Below the pieces are notes generated by a model, which was not told where the DNA came from, did not search any database, and saw only the letters and a list, made by a program, of their open reading frames with translations. Both the position numbers and the translations under genes were made by a program. A stretch of 64,000 bases of DNA from an uncultured Cytophaga sp. GTDB lineage: Bacteria > Bacteroidota > Bacteroidia > Cytophagales > Cytophagaceae. The stretch is from assembly GCF_937863595.1 (NCBI RefSeq), contig NZ_CALMGQ010000088.1:1-64000 (forward strand), written 5' to 3'. Shown in pieces: positions 55,792 to 63,292 of this stretch (its first letter is position 1; each line of letters begins with the position of its first letter).

Positions 55792-56520
55792 TCATTCATA
55801 ATTACTTAAGTTCATTAAACCCTGCATGGTATGCGCATTTGCAATTGCATTTCCTCCCCAAGAATTGTCAAAATAAATAAAAGATGTCGTTGCATCCGAT
55901 TTTTTTATAGCATCACTGAAAGATTTTAATTCTTTATCTGAATAATTGGATTTATACAATTCAGTATTCCCATGTAACCTAAGGTATACCGATTCTGTTG
56001 TTTGAATAAATTTTTCGGGTAACCCTGGATAACTTGTTATACAAAAAATAAGCTTATGCGCTTTTAAAGCAGCATTCACTTCATCATTCCACCAACTGAC
56101 ATGTCTAAATTCCAACACATTTTTAAAAGATGAATCTAATTGGCTTACAATTCGATTTAGTACCGCAGGCGTATAGGCCAAGCTTGGTGGCAACTGAAAT
56201 AGAATGCAATCTAATTTTTCCTTTAAACCTTCTGAGACGGTGGTATAAAAATCAGTTATAAGCTCTTGTGTCTCAACAAATTTCTTATAATGTGTAATTA
56301 CTTTATTAGCTTTAATGGAAAACCGAAAATCTGCTGGAGTTTTTTTATACCAAGTAGTTAAGGTTTTAACAGTAGGTGGTTTATAAAAACTTGCATTTAT
56401 TTCAACTGTATTGTAGTGCTGACAATAAAACTCAAGCCACTTACTTTGTGGTAAGCCTTCTGGATAAAAAAGACCTTTCCATTCTCTATAATTATATCCT
56501 GAACATCCGATGTGTACCAT
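55792..56520 (-). CDS. DUF72 family protein (YecE-like)
   Basis: 242 residues, predicted TIM-barrel. It starts VHIGCSGYNYREWKGLFYP and contains YNTVEINASFYKPP, the DUF72 signature, and CILFQLPPSL, FRHVSWWN and LRLHG further on. No biochemical function is firmly established for the family. ATG 56520 was chosen; the frame is open upstream only from a TTG. Confidence 0.9.
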   Translation of the reverse strand: MVHIGCSGYNYREWKGLFYPEGLPQSKWLEFYCQHYNTVEINASFYKPPTVKTLTTWYKKTPADFRFSIKANKVITHYKKFVETQELITDFYTTVSEGLKEKLDCILFQLPPSLAYTPAVLNRIVSQLDSSFKNVLEFRHVSWWNDEVNAALKAHKLIFCITSYPGLPEKFIQTTESVYLRLHGNTELYKSNYSDKELKSFSDAIKKSDATTSFIYFDNSWGGNAIANAHTMQGLMNLSNYE

Positions 56521-56704
56521 AAACTGCAACTTTAATTAAGTAAAATATCAGATTAGAATATTACGTCGGAATAGCGAATTTTTTGTTACATGTTTTATTG
56601 GGAATTTTACAAAAGTATTCTTTGTATGTATTATAATTTAGGTAATAAATTGAATTCGTATTTAATCATCGGTTTGGAATTTGTTTTGTGTTATTTGGAA
56701 TTTA

Positions 56705-57487
56705 TCAGATCATCCCTTCTACCACACCCATTCCAAACAAAGCAAAATCATACTTCACCGGATCTTTGGGATCTAAGCCTTTGAGGTTTTCTGTTAGCTC
56801 AACTGCCGTCTTCCAATCTACTTGGGTGCGCGTAATAAGCCCTAGCTGACGTGCGATACGATCTACGTGTACATCACAGGGACAAACCAATTGCGCAGGT
56901 TGTATGCCTTTCCAAATCCCAAAATCTACGCCTTTCTTATCTCTTCGTACCATCCAACGCAAAAACATATTAAGTCGTTTGCATGCAGACTTTGTTTCAG
57001 GAGAAGAAATGTGTTTGCGTGTCCGATGCGGGTGTTCAAAAGAGAAAAAATAATTTCGAAAGGCAATCAAACCACCTTCAATATTTAAGGAATTTTTATT
57101 CATCCCTGTTAAAAATACTTCTTCCATAGAAGTGAATGCGGAATACAATTCTTTTAAAGCATATACAAAATACAACAAATCGGTATCGTTAAATGTTCGG
57201 TGAACAAAGCCTTCCAGCTGCTTTAAGTCTATATCTTCATGCTGTGTAATAAATTGATGCGGAGCTCCATCCATCCGTTCAATCAAGTCCGTACATTTAT
57301 TGATGATCGTTTTTCGTTGTCCCCAAGCCAAAACTGCAGCAATAAATCCCATGATCTCAATGTCCTCCTTCTTCGTAAACCGATGTGGAATACAAATTGG
57401 ATCTAGAGCAACGAAATCAGTTGTATTGTATTGCTTGTATTTTGATTCAAGTAAATTATACAACACATCTCTGGAGTATTTATTCAT
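56705..57487 (-). CDS. TIGR02757 (DUF2400) family protein
   Basis: 260 residues. The family pattern is clear: DPICIPHRFTKKEDIEIMGFIAAVLAWGQRKTI, FNFFSFEHPH-like YFFSFEHPH, CKRLNMFLRWMVRRDKKGVDFGIWK and PCDVHVDRIARQLGL. The helical core resembles helix-hairpin-helix DNA glycosylases such as EndoIII, so a nucleic acid role is possible but undemonstrated. Confidence 0.9.
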   Translation of the reverse strand: MNKYSRDVLYNLLESKYKQYNTTDFVALDPICIPHRFTKKEDIEIMGFIAAVLAWGQRKTIINKCTDLIERMDGAPHQFITQHEDIDLKQLEGFVHRTFNDTDLLYFVYALKELYSAFTSMEEVFLTGMNKNSLNIEGGLIAFRNYFFSFEHPHRTRKHISSPETKSACKRLNMFLRWMVRRDKKGVDFGIWKGIQPAQLVCPCDVHVDRIARQLGLITRTQVDWKTAVELTENLKGLDPKDPVKYDFALFGMGVVEGMI

Positions 57488-57537
57488 GTGTATTTTTTAT
57501 TCTAAGGGCGATTTGTGGTTTGTGAAAATTTACTCTT

Positions 57538-57583
57538 CTAGGGGCGATGCCCCTAGCTTTGATATGTCAGGCTTTCAGCCTGA
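57538..57583. repeat. REP-like double hairpin
   Basis: Two perfect small palindromes in a row: CTAGGGGC-GAT-GCCCCTAG (57538-57556) and TCAGGCT-TTC-AGCCTGA (57567-57583). GC-rich islands in AT-rich spacer DNA, as expected of repetitive extragenic palindromes. Confidence 0.65.
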
Positions 57584-57636
57584 GCCGCGAACGGTGAAAG
57601 ATTTGCGTGAGTGCTGATGATTTTGATTTTCAAACA

Positions 57637-57668
57637 GTCATCAGACCACAAAAAAGTGGTCTGACGAC
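57637..57668. repeat. REP-like hairpin with A6 loop
   Basis: 13-bp stem with one mismatch: GTCATCAGACCAC (57637-57649), loop A6, GTGGTCTGACGAC (57656-57668). A decayed relative occurs at 31885-31918. Confidence 0.65.
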
Positions 57669-57703
57669 AGCGTTATATGTCAACAACACACATACCTTTT
57701 ATT

Positions 57704-57787
57704 TTTGTACTTTGTACTCAGTACTCAGTACTTTCCCTGACCACTGACCACTGTTTACTGACCACTATATTCTGTTTACTGACCACT
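57704..57787. repeat. Twelve-unit mosaic heptamer array at the cellulase 3' end
   Basis: Twelve consecutive in-phase 7-nt units from 57704 to 57787. The first four are of the GTAC dialect (TTTGTAC, TCAGTAC), the fifth is a transition (TTTCCCT), and the last seven are GACCACT or GTTTACT types with one ATATTCT. The TAA stop of the cellulase (57776-57778) and its last codons SGQ lie inside the array. Confidence 0.85.
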
Positions 57788-59548
57788 CTTCTTAAGATCC
57801 AACGCCTCTCCCATTCCGGGCAATAGTTTTTGATCGGAATCCATAATACCAAACCAAACTTGCCAAGCGATATCCATTTCTGAGAAAATTTCTCCCATGG
57901 TTTTAAAGTAGGCGTTCAAGTCTTCTATCTTAGCGGTGTTTGGCAATGCGCCCCATTCGTTACAAATCAATGGGACTTTATAATCGTATGCCCAATTTTT
58001 AACTTTAGCCAATCTATTTTTTATGAATTGTTTGTTCCCTTCCTTGTAATAGGTTCGAGCTTGATCTTTGATCCAGCTCGGTGTACCTTCAACAATACCA
58101 AAATCACGAAACTCTGTAGACCAACGCTCTGGAGTATATGGAAAGGGAATATGTTTCACCGTTCCCATATTTGTCCATGATGCACCTTGATGCGAAAAGA
58201 TAAATGGATCGTACATATGAAATGCATAGATCACATACTTATCATTCAAAGGTTTATTTTTTACCAATTCATCTAAACTATACCATTTGGTATCGCCAAA
58301 AATAATGGGTCTTGTCTTATCTACTTTCCGGATTGAATCAATCATCATTTGTGCAAGTAAGGTCCAATCTGCCTGATCAATGTATTCACCTTCTGCCAAG
58401 CTTAAGCCAGGTTCATTGGTCAATTCAAAAAATAAATCTGGGCGTTTTTCTGTTACAAAATGTTGCGCAACCACACGCCATAAAGATGAAACTGCGATTC
58501 TATATTTTTGATCTTTAGAAGCAGCTCTGCTATAACTTCCATCGTATGCATGATAATCTATGGTCAATGACAAACCATAACGCTTCGTCCAGCTATTCAT
58601 TGAGTCTAATAGCGTATACAACATCGGCTCTATTACAATTTTCTTATTCGTTCCATTCAACACATTCAATCGATCTACTACATATAAATCTAAATCAATT
58701 GGAAAACGAATCCCTTCTATTCCTTGGTCTGCTTGCAGTTTAATGATGGCTTCATTATACTTCCAATCTTTTGGGTTAGCAGATATTATTTTATTTGCTT
58801 CAGCCCAACTCGCCAAATTCATTCCTTTATTCAAATACTTTTTAGCGAGGTCGTTTAACGGGCTTGATACATTTCCTTTAAGAGCGACAGCTGCGGGTAT
58901 TTCTGCAGGTCGAATAACCATATCATTTTGCTTTACATATGTTATTTCTTTTACAAAACGAATCTCATCTATTTCAAAACTACCCGATTTTTGATCTACG
59001 TTCCATACCAGTTTAATCGAATTGTCTAGATTTAAATCAACTTTCTTTCCCCAACCCTCTTGGTTAATCATAGCAAAATCTATGGTAACCAAGGTCCACT
59101 CATCGCTTTGAGGAATATTTATTTGATAATAATCATAATCCTTAATTTCTATCGTTTCAACACGCAGCTTATGCGCTACACCTTTGTGCCAATAGGATAT
59201 ACCTGCAAATTGAGAAGGATTAACCGTTACAGATTTGGTAATGCTTGTAGCGATAGCATAATAAGGAGACCATTGATAGGATGCTTTCTCAAGAATCACA
59301 TCTGCATGCAGCATACCTTTAGATGCATGACCACCGGTGGTTACAAAACACGATTGAAAAGAAGGCTGAGTGATGCGACTTTTACCTCCATCGCGATTAT
59401 CATTAAAGCTATACCAATAGCCGCCCAAGCTATTTTGAGTATTGCCATCTTCAAAATCTTCAATAAGAGGTGCTGGTGTTTGCTGCTGCGCAGAACAGAC
59501 GATTCCCACACAGATAAAAAATAAGGTAAGGATATGATTTCTTTTCAT
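57776..59548 (-). CDS. GH5 family cellulase/endoglucanase with N-terminal carbohydrate-binding-like domain
   Basis: 590 residues. Signal peptide (ILTLFFICVGIVCSAQ, about 1-21), so exported. Residues 28-200 form a beta-rich CBM11-like domain (IEDFEDGN at the start, SFEIDEIRFV at the end). The GH5 catalytic barrel covers about 230-585, with the acid/base E379 in FELTNEP, H444 and Y446 in YAFHMYD, and the nucleophile E531 in ICNEWGA. No C-terminal secretion domain is visible. Endo-1,4-glucanase is most likely. The C-terminal SGQ and stop codon come from a heptamer array. Confidence 0.9.
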   Translation of the reverse strand: MKRNHILTLFFICVGIVCSAQQQTPAPLIEDFEDGNTQNSLGGYWYSFNDNRDGGKSRITQPSFQSCFVTTGGHASKGMLHADVILEKASYQWSPYYAIATSITKSVTVNPSQFAGISYWHKGVAHKLRVETIEIKDYDYYQINIPQSDEWTLVTIDFAMINQEGWGKKVDLNLDNSIKLVWNVDQKSGSFEIDEIRFVKEITYVKQNDMVIRPAEIPAAVALKGNVSSPLNDLAKKYLNKGMNLASWAEANKIISANPKDWKYNEAIIKLQADQGIEGIRFPIDLDLYVVDRLNVLNGTNKKIVIEPMLYTLLDSMNSWTKRYGLSLTIDYHAYDGSYSRAASKDQKYRIAVSSLWRVVAQHFVTEKRPDLFFELTNEPGLSLAEGEYIDQADWTLLAQMMIDSIRKVDKTRPIIFGDTKWYSLDELVKNKPLNDKYVIYAFHMYDPFIFSHQGASWTNMGTVKHIPFPYTPERWSTEFRDFGIVEGTPSWIKDQARTYYKEGNKQFIKNRLAKVKNWAYDYKVPLICNEWGALPNTAKIEDLNAYFKTMGEIFSEMDIAWQVWFGIMDSDQKLLPGMGEALDLKKSGQ

Positions 59549-59696
59549 AGTTCAACTGTATTAAATATGGTTTAAAATACTGAAAAATAATGAGGAAGCA
59601 ATACTTAAAAACCTTTATACTAGTTACTGAATAAAAAAGTGTTGGCAGAGAGAAAAATAAAATTTCTAATGTTGATGGAAAAAATTTTAACAAAAA

Positions 59697-59767
59697 GCAG
59701 TCAAAGACTGCCAAATAATACACACCAGTCAAAGACTGGCGCGAGGTAAGTCAAAGACTGGCGCCAG
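59697..59767. repeat. Three copies of a GTCAAAGACTG palindrome
   Basis: GTCAAAGACTG at 59700-59710, 59728-59738 and 59750-59760. The first two extend to perfect 6-bp hairpins (GCAGTC-AAA-GACTGC and CCAGTC-AAA-GACTGG). Copies two and three are followed by GCGC and GCGCCA. REP-like. Confidence 0.65.
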
Positions 59768-59801
59768 GTATTGCGAGGTCTGCTCACTAGAGCGTTCACT
59801 C

Positions 59802-59850
59802 TACACATTACATTTTACACTTTTTTATCTGACCACTGACCACTCGTTTA
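59802..59850. repeat. Mosaic heptamer array
   Basis: Seven in-phase units: TACACAT, TACATTT, TACACTT (59802-59822), a transition TTTTATC, TGACCAC twice (59830-59843), and TCGTTTA. It combines the dialects seen separately at 61891 (as complement) and 57739. Confidence 0.75.
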
Positions 59851-59900
59851 TAAAAAAAGCATACAAACAAAGTCTCTCAACTTCACTTGTATGCTCTTGT

Positions 59901-59930
59901 CTAGCAGCTAGTACCTAGCAGCTGAAACTA
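59901..59930. repeat. Heptamer array, CTAG dialect, at the LysM gene stop
   Basis: CTAGCAG, CTAGTAC, CTAGCAG and CTGAAAC at 59901, 59908, 59915 and 59922, two bases from the LysM gene stop codon (59931-59933). Confidence 0.75.
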
Positions 59931-61055
59931 TTAAGGTATATACATCAACGTTGCTGCAAATCTAGCTCCAGACCCACCTAAGCGATCGTATGCTTTTTTA
60001 GAAACTCGAATAATGGTTTTATTATCTGGACCCATATCGGTTAATTTACCTACTACACGTACATACACTTTTATACCATTGGATTCATTTAGTAATTGAA
60101 TAATAGTACCTACTGGAGCCGTTTTATGATAGGCCAAATACTTCGGTGTATCTTGATTGTCTGCCATAACATCTGCAAAGCCACTTTCTGTTATTTTCTT
60201 AAAATCAGAAGCTGGAACAGCTTTGGTTGGAGGCGTCTGCGTTTGCATGGTTTCTAAACGCACCTTATCTTGTTGCAATTGTATCGTGTCAGCTTCTACG
60301 TTTACGGGTGTCGTAGGCTTCGTTGGAGTAACGGGTGTAGTGGTTGTTTTTGTAGTAGTTGTAGTAGTTGTAACAGTTGGTGTAGTTGCAGGAGGCGTAA
60401 CTGCAACATCCGCTCCGGAAACTTTTACAATTTGTCCTACTTTAAGTGCTCCAATACCTGGATTCGATTTTTTAATATCTTCAACGCTTACACCATATTT
60501 GCGAGCAATAGAATATAATGTTTCTCCAGAAGCAACTTTGTGTTCAACCGATTCTTTACTTGTCTTGGTGTTAGTTGGTTTTTGAGTTGTTGTTTCAACA
60601 GCTTTTGTTGATAGATTCAATTCTTGTCCAACGCTGATAGAAGAAGTTAAACCTGGATTCGCTTTCTTCAACTCATCTACCGACATAGAATACTTTGTTG
60701 CAATGCTATACAATGTTTCTCCTGCTGCTACGGTATGTGTTTTAGATGACTCAAGAGTGGATGCTGGTGGCGCAATATATAAGATTGGAGAAGGCACTTT
60801 TAAAATTTGTCCAACTTTTAAGCCTTCTGACCATTCTGGATTTGCTTTTTTTACTGCATCCACAGATGCATTGTATTTTTTTGAAACAGAATACAATGTT
60901 TCGCCAGATGTGATGCGGTGTAAAATAAATAATTTTCCATCTTTTCTTTCGACACCAATCGAATCACAAATTTCAGCTTTTGAAATTGTGTTTATCGAAA
61001 GTGCTATACCTAAAACTAAAAAAAAGCGATTTAAAATTTTTTTATTTAATAACAT
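59931..61055 (-). CDS. LysM repeat protein with C-terminal RlpA/DPBB-like domain
   Basis: 374 residues. Signal peptide (NRFFLVLGIALSINTISKA), then three LysM peptidoglycan-binding repeats, each with a SGETLYS or AGETLYS start (about residues 45-90, 105-150 and 170-215), a Thr/Pro-rich linker with poly-Thr, and a C-terminal domain of about 95 residues (GFADVMADN to LMYIP) like the double-psi beta-barrel of RlpA. Probably a cell-wall-bound envelope protein. ATG 61055 was chosen; ATG 61070 is also possible. It overlaps the upstream gene by 14 nt. Confidence 0.85.
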   Translation of the reverse strand: MLLNKKILNRFFLVLGIALSINTISKAEICDSIGVERKDGKLFILHRITSGETLYSVSKKYNASVDAVKKANPEWSEGLKVGQILKVPSPILYIAPPASTLESSKTHTVAAGETLYSIATKYSMSVDELKKANPGLTSSISVGQELNLSTKAVETTTQKPTNTKTSKESVEHKVASGETLYSIARKYGVSVEDIKKSNPGIGALKVGQIVKVSGADVAVTPPATTPTVTTTTTTTKTTTTPVTPTKPTTPVNVEADTIQLQQDKVRLETMQTQTPPTKAVPASDFKKITESGFADVMADNQDTPKYLAYHKTAPVGTIIQLLNESNGIKVYVRVVGKLTDMGPDNKTIIRVSKKAYDRLGGSGARFAATLMYIP

Positions 61056-61854
61056 ACGCGTGCAATTCATTATTATTTTTAACTATAATTAATTGATCTT
61101 TTACTACAAAGAAAGTATCCATTCCGATACCTTTAAGACCTACTTGAAGCTCTTCATGCAATAATAAAGCCCCTTTTTCATCGGCAACCAACATTTTATT
61201 GGTCAATTTGTCTTCTATGTAAATATAATAAGAAATAAGGACCTTATCGCCTTTCTCTAGATATTCTATCATTCGAACGGCTTTTTCCTTGGCTACAATT
61301 TCAATATATTCTTGAATCTTAGTGAAAAAGGAATGTCCTTCTTCAAAATGAAACGGATACGTGATGAGTGATGTTTGCTGCGTTTTCTTGTTAAATGTAG
61401 CGAAAAGTTCCTTCATCGAATAGGTACCTTTAAGCTCCCCATCGTTCCAATCTAGCTTAGAATAGACGCTCTCGTCTTCCCCTACAACTTCTGATATCAG
61501 AATACCATCCGACTCCACATGCATTACCTGCGCTTCCTCTCTACCCCATTTTACTTTACCCGTAAGAGCATCAATAACAGCAAATCCACGTTGCTCGGGC
61601 ATATCAGGGTCATTAAACTTCACAATCAACACATTTCCCTTTTCAGCAATTTTCAAACTGCTCCACCAAGGGTCTAAAATAGCTTGATTGGACCATAATT
61701 CTTTCTTTTTTTCGATGTCTATACTACTGAAAACAGCTTTACGGGTATCGCCATTCCTACTTTCTACAAAAAGAATACCACTCTCATTATCAGCAACAAC
61801 TTTCCAGATGGTACCATTAAAAATCTTAGAAAAAGAGGGAGTATATACAGACAT
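61042..61854 (-). CDS. Bacteroidetes hypothetical protein, possibly DUF4905
   Basis: 270 residues, soluble, beta-rich, with repeated short strands resembling a beta-propeller (SGILFVESRNGDTRKAVFSSID and FAVIDALTGKVKWGREE, a PQQ-like blade). It has no signal peptide, so cytoplasmic. I believe it belongs to the DUF4905 family, but this is from memory of its pattern. Co-transcribed with the LysM gene. Confidence 0.7.
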   Translation of the reverse strand: MSVYTPSFSKIFNGTIWKVVADNESGILFVESRNGDTRKAVFSSIDIEKKKELWSNQAILDPWWSSLKIAEKGNVLIVKFNDPDMPEQRGFAVIDALTGKVKWGREEAQVMHVESDGILISEVVGEDESVYSKLDWNDGELKGTYSMKELFATFNKKTQQTSLITYPFHFEEGHSFFTKIQEYIEIVAKEKAVRMIEYLEKGDKVLISYYIYIEDKLTNKMLVADEKGALLLHEELQVGLKGIGMDTFFVVKDQLIIVKNNNELHAYVIK

Positions 61855-61890
61855 AGGTATTATTTGTTAATTTTAAGTCAAAGGTAGGAG

Positions 61891-61925
61891 AATTAAGTGT
61901 AAAGTGTAAAGTTTTGAGTGTAAAG
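61891..61925. repeat. Heptamer array, TGTAAAG dialect
   Basis: Units AATTAAG, TGTAAAG, TGTAAAG, TTTTGAG and TGTAAAG at 61891, 61898, 61905, 61912 and 61919. TGTAAAG is a rotation of the complement of TACACTT, found at 59816. Confidence 0.75.
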
Positions 61926-61927
61926 TA

Positions 61928-61951
61928 TTCTACGATAATTAGATCGTAGAA
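61928..61951. promoter_or_regulatory. Perfect hairpin upstream of the NfeD gene
   Basis: TTCTACGAT, 6-nt loop, ATCGTAGAA. It ends 15 nt before the ATG at 61967, so it would lie in the leader or at the promoter and could act on translation or as an operator. Confidence 0.45.
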
Positions 61952-61966
61952 AGTAAAAAAACAAAA

Positions 61967-63292
61967 ATGAAAAAATATATAGCCTTATTATCGTTCCTTT
62001 TATTCGCACTAACAAAGGTTGCAGCGCAAAAGGTTTTTGTAATCAATATCAGACAAGAAATTGATCCGCAAATGTCGCATTTTGTTGATTTAGGATTAAA
62101 AGCTGCAACTCGTGATAGTGCAGATTACATCATCATCGATATGGATACCTATGGTGGGGCGCTTACAGATGCAGATAAAATAAGAACGGCATTATTAGAT
62201 TATCCGAAACCTGTATACGTGTACATCAATAAAAATGCAGCGTCTGCAGGTGCATTAATATCCATTGCTTGCGATTCTATTTATATGGACCGTGGATCCA
62301 ACATTGGTTCTGCAACCGTTGTAGATGGCGAAGGTAAACCTGCGCCTGATAAGTACCAATCCTTTATGCGTGCAATGATGCGCAGTACAGCAGAAGTAAA
62401 TAATCGCAACCCTGACATTGCAGAAAGTATGGTTGGTACTGTTGTAGGGACCGATAGCATTACGGTAGGTAAAGTTACAGCATTTACAACATCTGAAGCC
62501 ATCGCAAATCACTATTGCGAAGCAGAAGTACGTTCATTAACGGATTTATATAAACGGTTGCATTTTGAAAATGCACACATCACAGTATTTGAATTGAGCA
62601 CGGTAGATGAGATTGTAAATTTATTTATGAATCCAGCCTTACGCGGCTTAATTTTATTACTCATAATCGGAGGTATTTATTTTGAATTACAAACACCAGG
62701 AGTTGGTTTTCCCTTGATTGCTGCAATGATTGGTGTAGCGCTGTATTTTATACCTTCCTACCTAACGGGTGTAGCAGAATATTGGGAAATTATTTTATTC
62801 TTTGTGGGAATCGTATTGCTCTTCCTAGAAATAGCTGTTATTCCTGGCTTTGGAATAGCTGGAGTCTCAGGGCTTTTTTGTATTGTAATTTCTTTGATAT
62901 TAGCAGGTCTAAATAATCACATATTTGATTTTACTTTTGTTCCTGAAAATGATATTATTTTAAGTTCTGCCACCGTATTAATTTCATTCACCTTAGGTAT
63001 GGTGTTGGTTTTTGTTGCCGGAAATCAATTTATGAAAAGTGCCTTATTCAATAGAGTTACCTTACAAGACACCTTTCAAGCAAGCGAGGGATTTACTTCT
63101 AACTTTAATGAAAATACGTTTGTAGGAAAACTAGGCATCAGTTATTCTGTATTACGACCAAGTGGCAAAGTACAAATTGATGGAAAAATTTATGATGCAT
63201 ACTCCCGTGGCGAATATATAGCAGAACAGAAACGTATTGAAGTGATTCAACAAGTAGGCAGTTCTTTAAAAGTAAAAGAAGTACATGACTAA
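61967..63292 (+). CDS. NfeD-family membrane protein with ClpP-class serine protease domain
   Basis: 441 residues. Signal peptide (IALLSFLLFALTKVAAQ), protease domain at about 22-200 with the oxyanion and serine region KNAASAGALISIACDSIYMDRGSNIGSA, then four or five TM segments (about 215-345) and a C-terminal OB-fold domain (about 370-438). This is the full-length NfeD arrangement; relatives cleave stomatin-like partners, but no stomatin gene is adjacent. The stop overlaps the kdsB start. Confidence 0.9.
   Translation: MKKYIALLSFLLFALTKVAAQKVFVINIRQEIDPQMSHFVDLGLKAATRDSADYIIIDMDTYGGALTDADKIRTALLDYPKPVYVYINKNAASAGALISIACDSIYMDRGSNIGSATVVDGEGKPAPDKYQSFMRAMMRSTAEVNNRNPDIAESMVGTVVGTDSITVGKVTAFTTSEAIANHYCEAEVRSLTDLYKRLHFENAHITVFELSTVDEIVNLFMNPALRGLILLLIIGGIYFELQTPGVGFPLIAAMIGVALYFIPSYLTGVAEYWEIILFFVGIVLLFLEIAVIPGFGIAGVSGLFCIVISLILAGLNNHIFDFTFVPENDIILSSATVLISFTLGMVLVFVAGNQFMKSALFNRVTLQDTFQASEGFTSNFNENTFVGKLGISYSVLRPSGKVQIDGKIYDAYSRGEYIAEQKRIEVIQQVGSSLKVKEVHD

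Larger units (their letters stand above)
59549..59930. other. Intergenic region between the LysM gene and the cellulase gene
   Basis: 382 bp, no credible gene. It contains REP-like GTCAAAGAC hairpins (59697-59760), a mosaic heptamer array (59802-59850) and a second array (59901-59930). Confidence 0.6.

Noticed and set aside
57300-57617. Open frame across the TIGR02757 start and the REP-like hairpins
   Set aside because: The first half is antisense to the TIGR02757 gene and the second half is REP-like DNA; no protein family pattern.
60157-60585. Open frame on the plus strand opposite the LysM gene, with a long run of Val
   Set aside because: It is the antisense of the Thr/Pro-rich linker (ACA/ACT codons read as valine-rich sequence) and has no family pattern.
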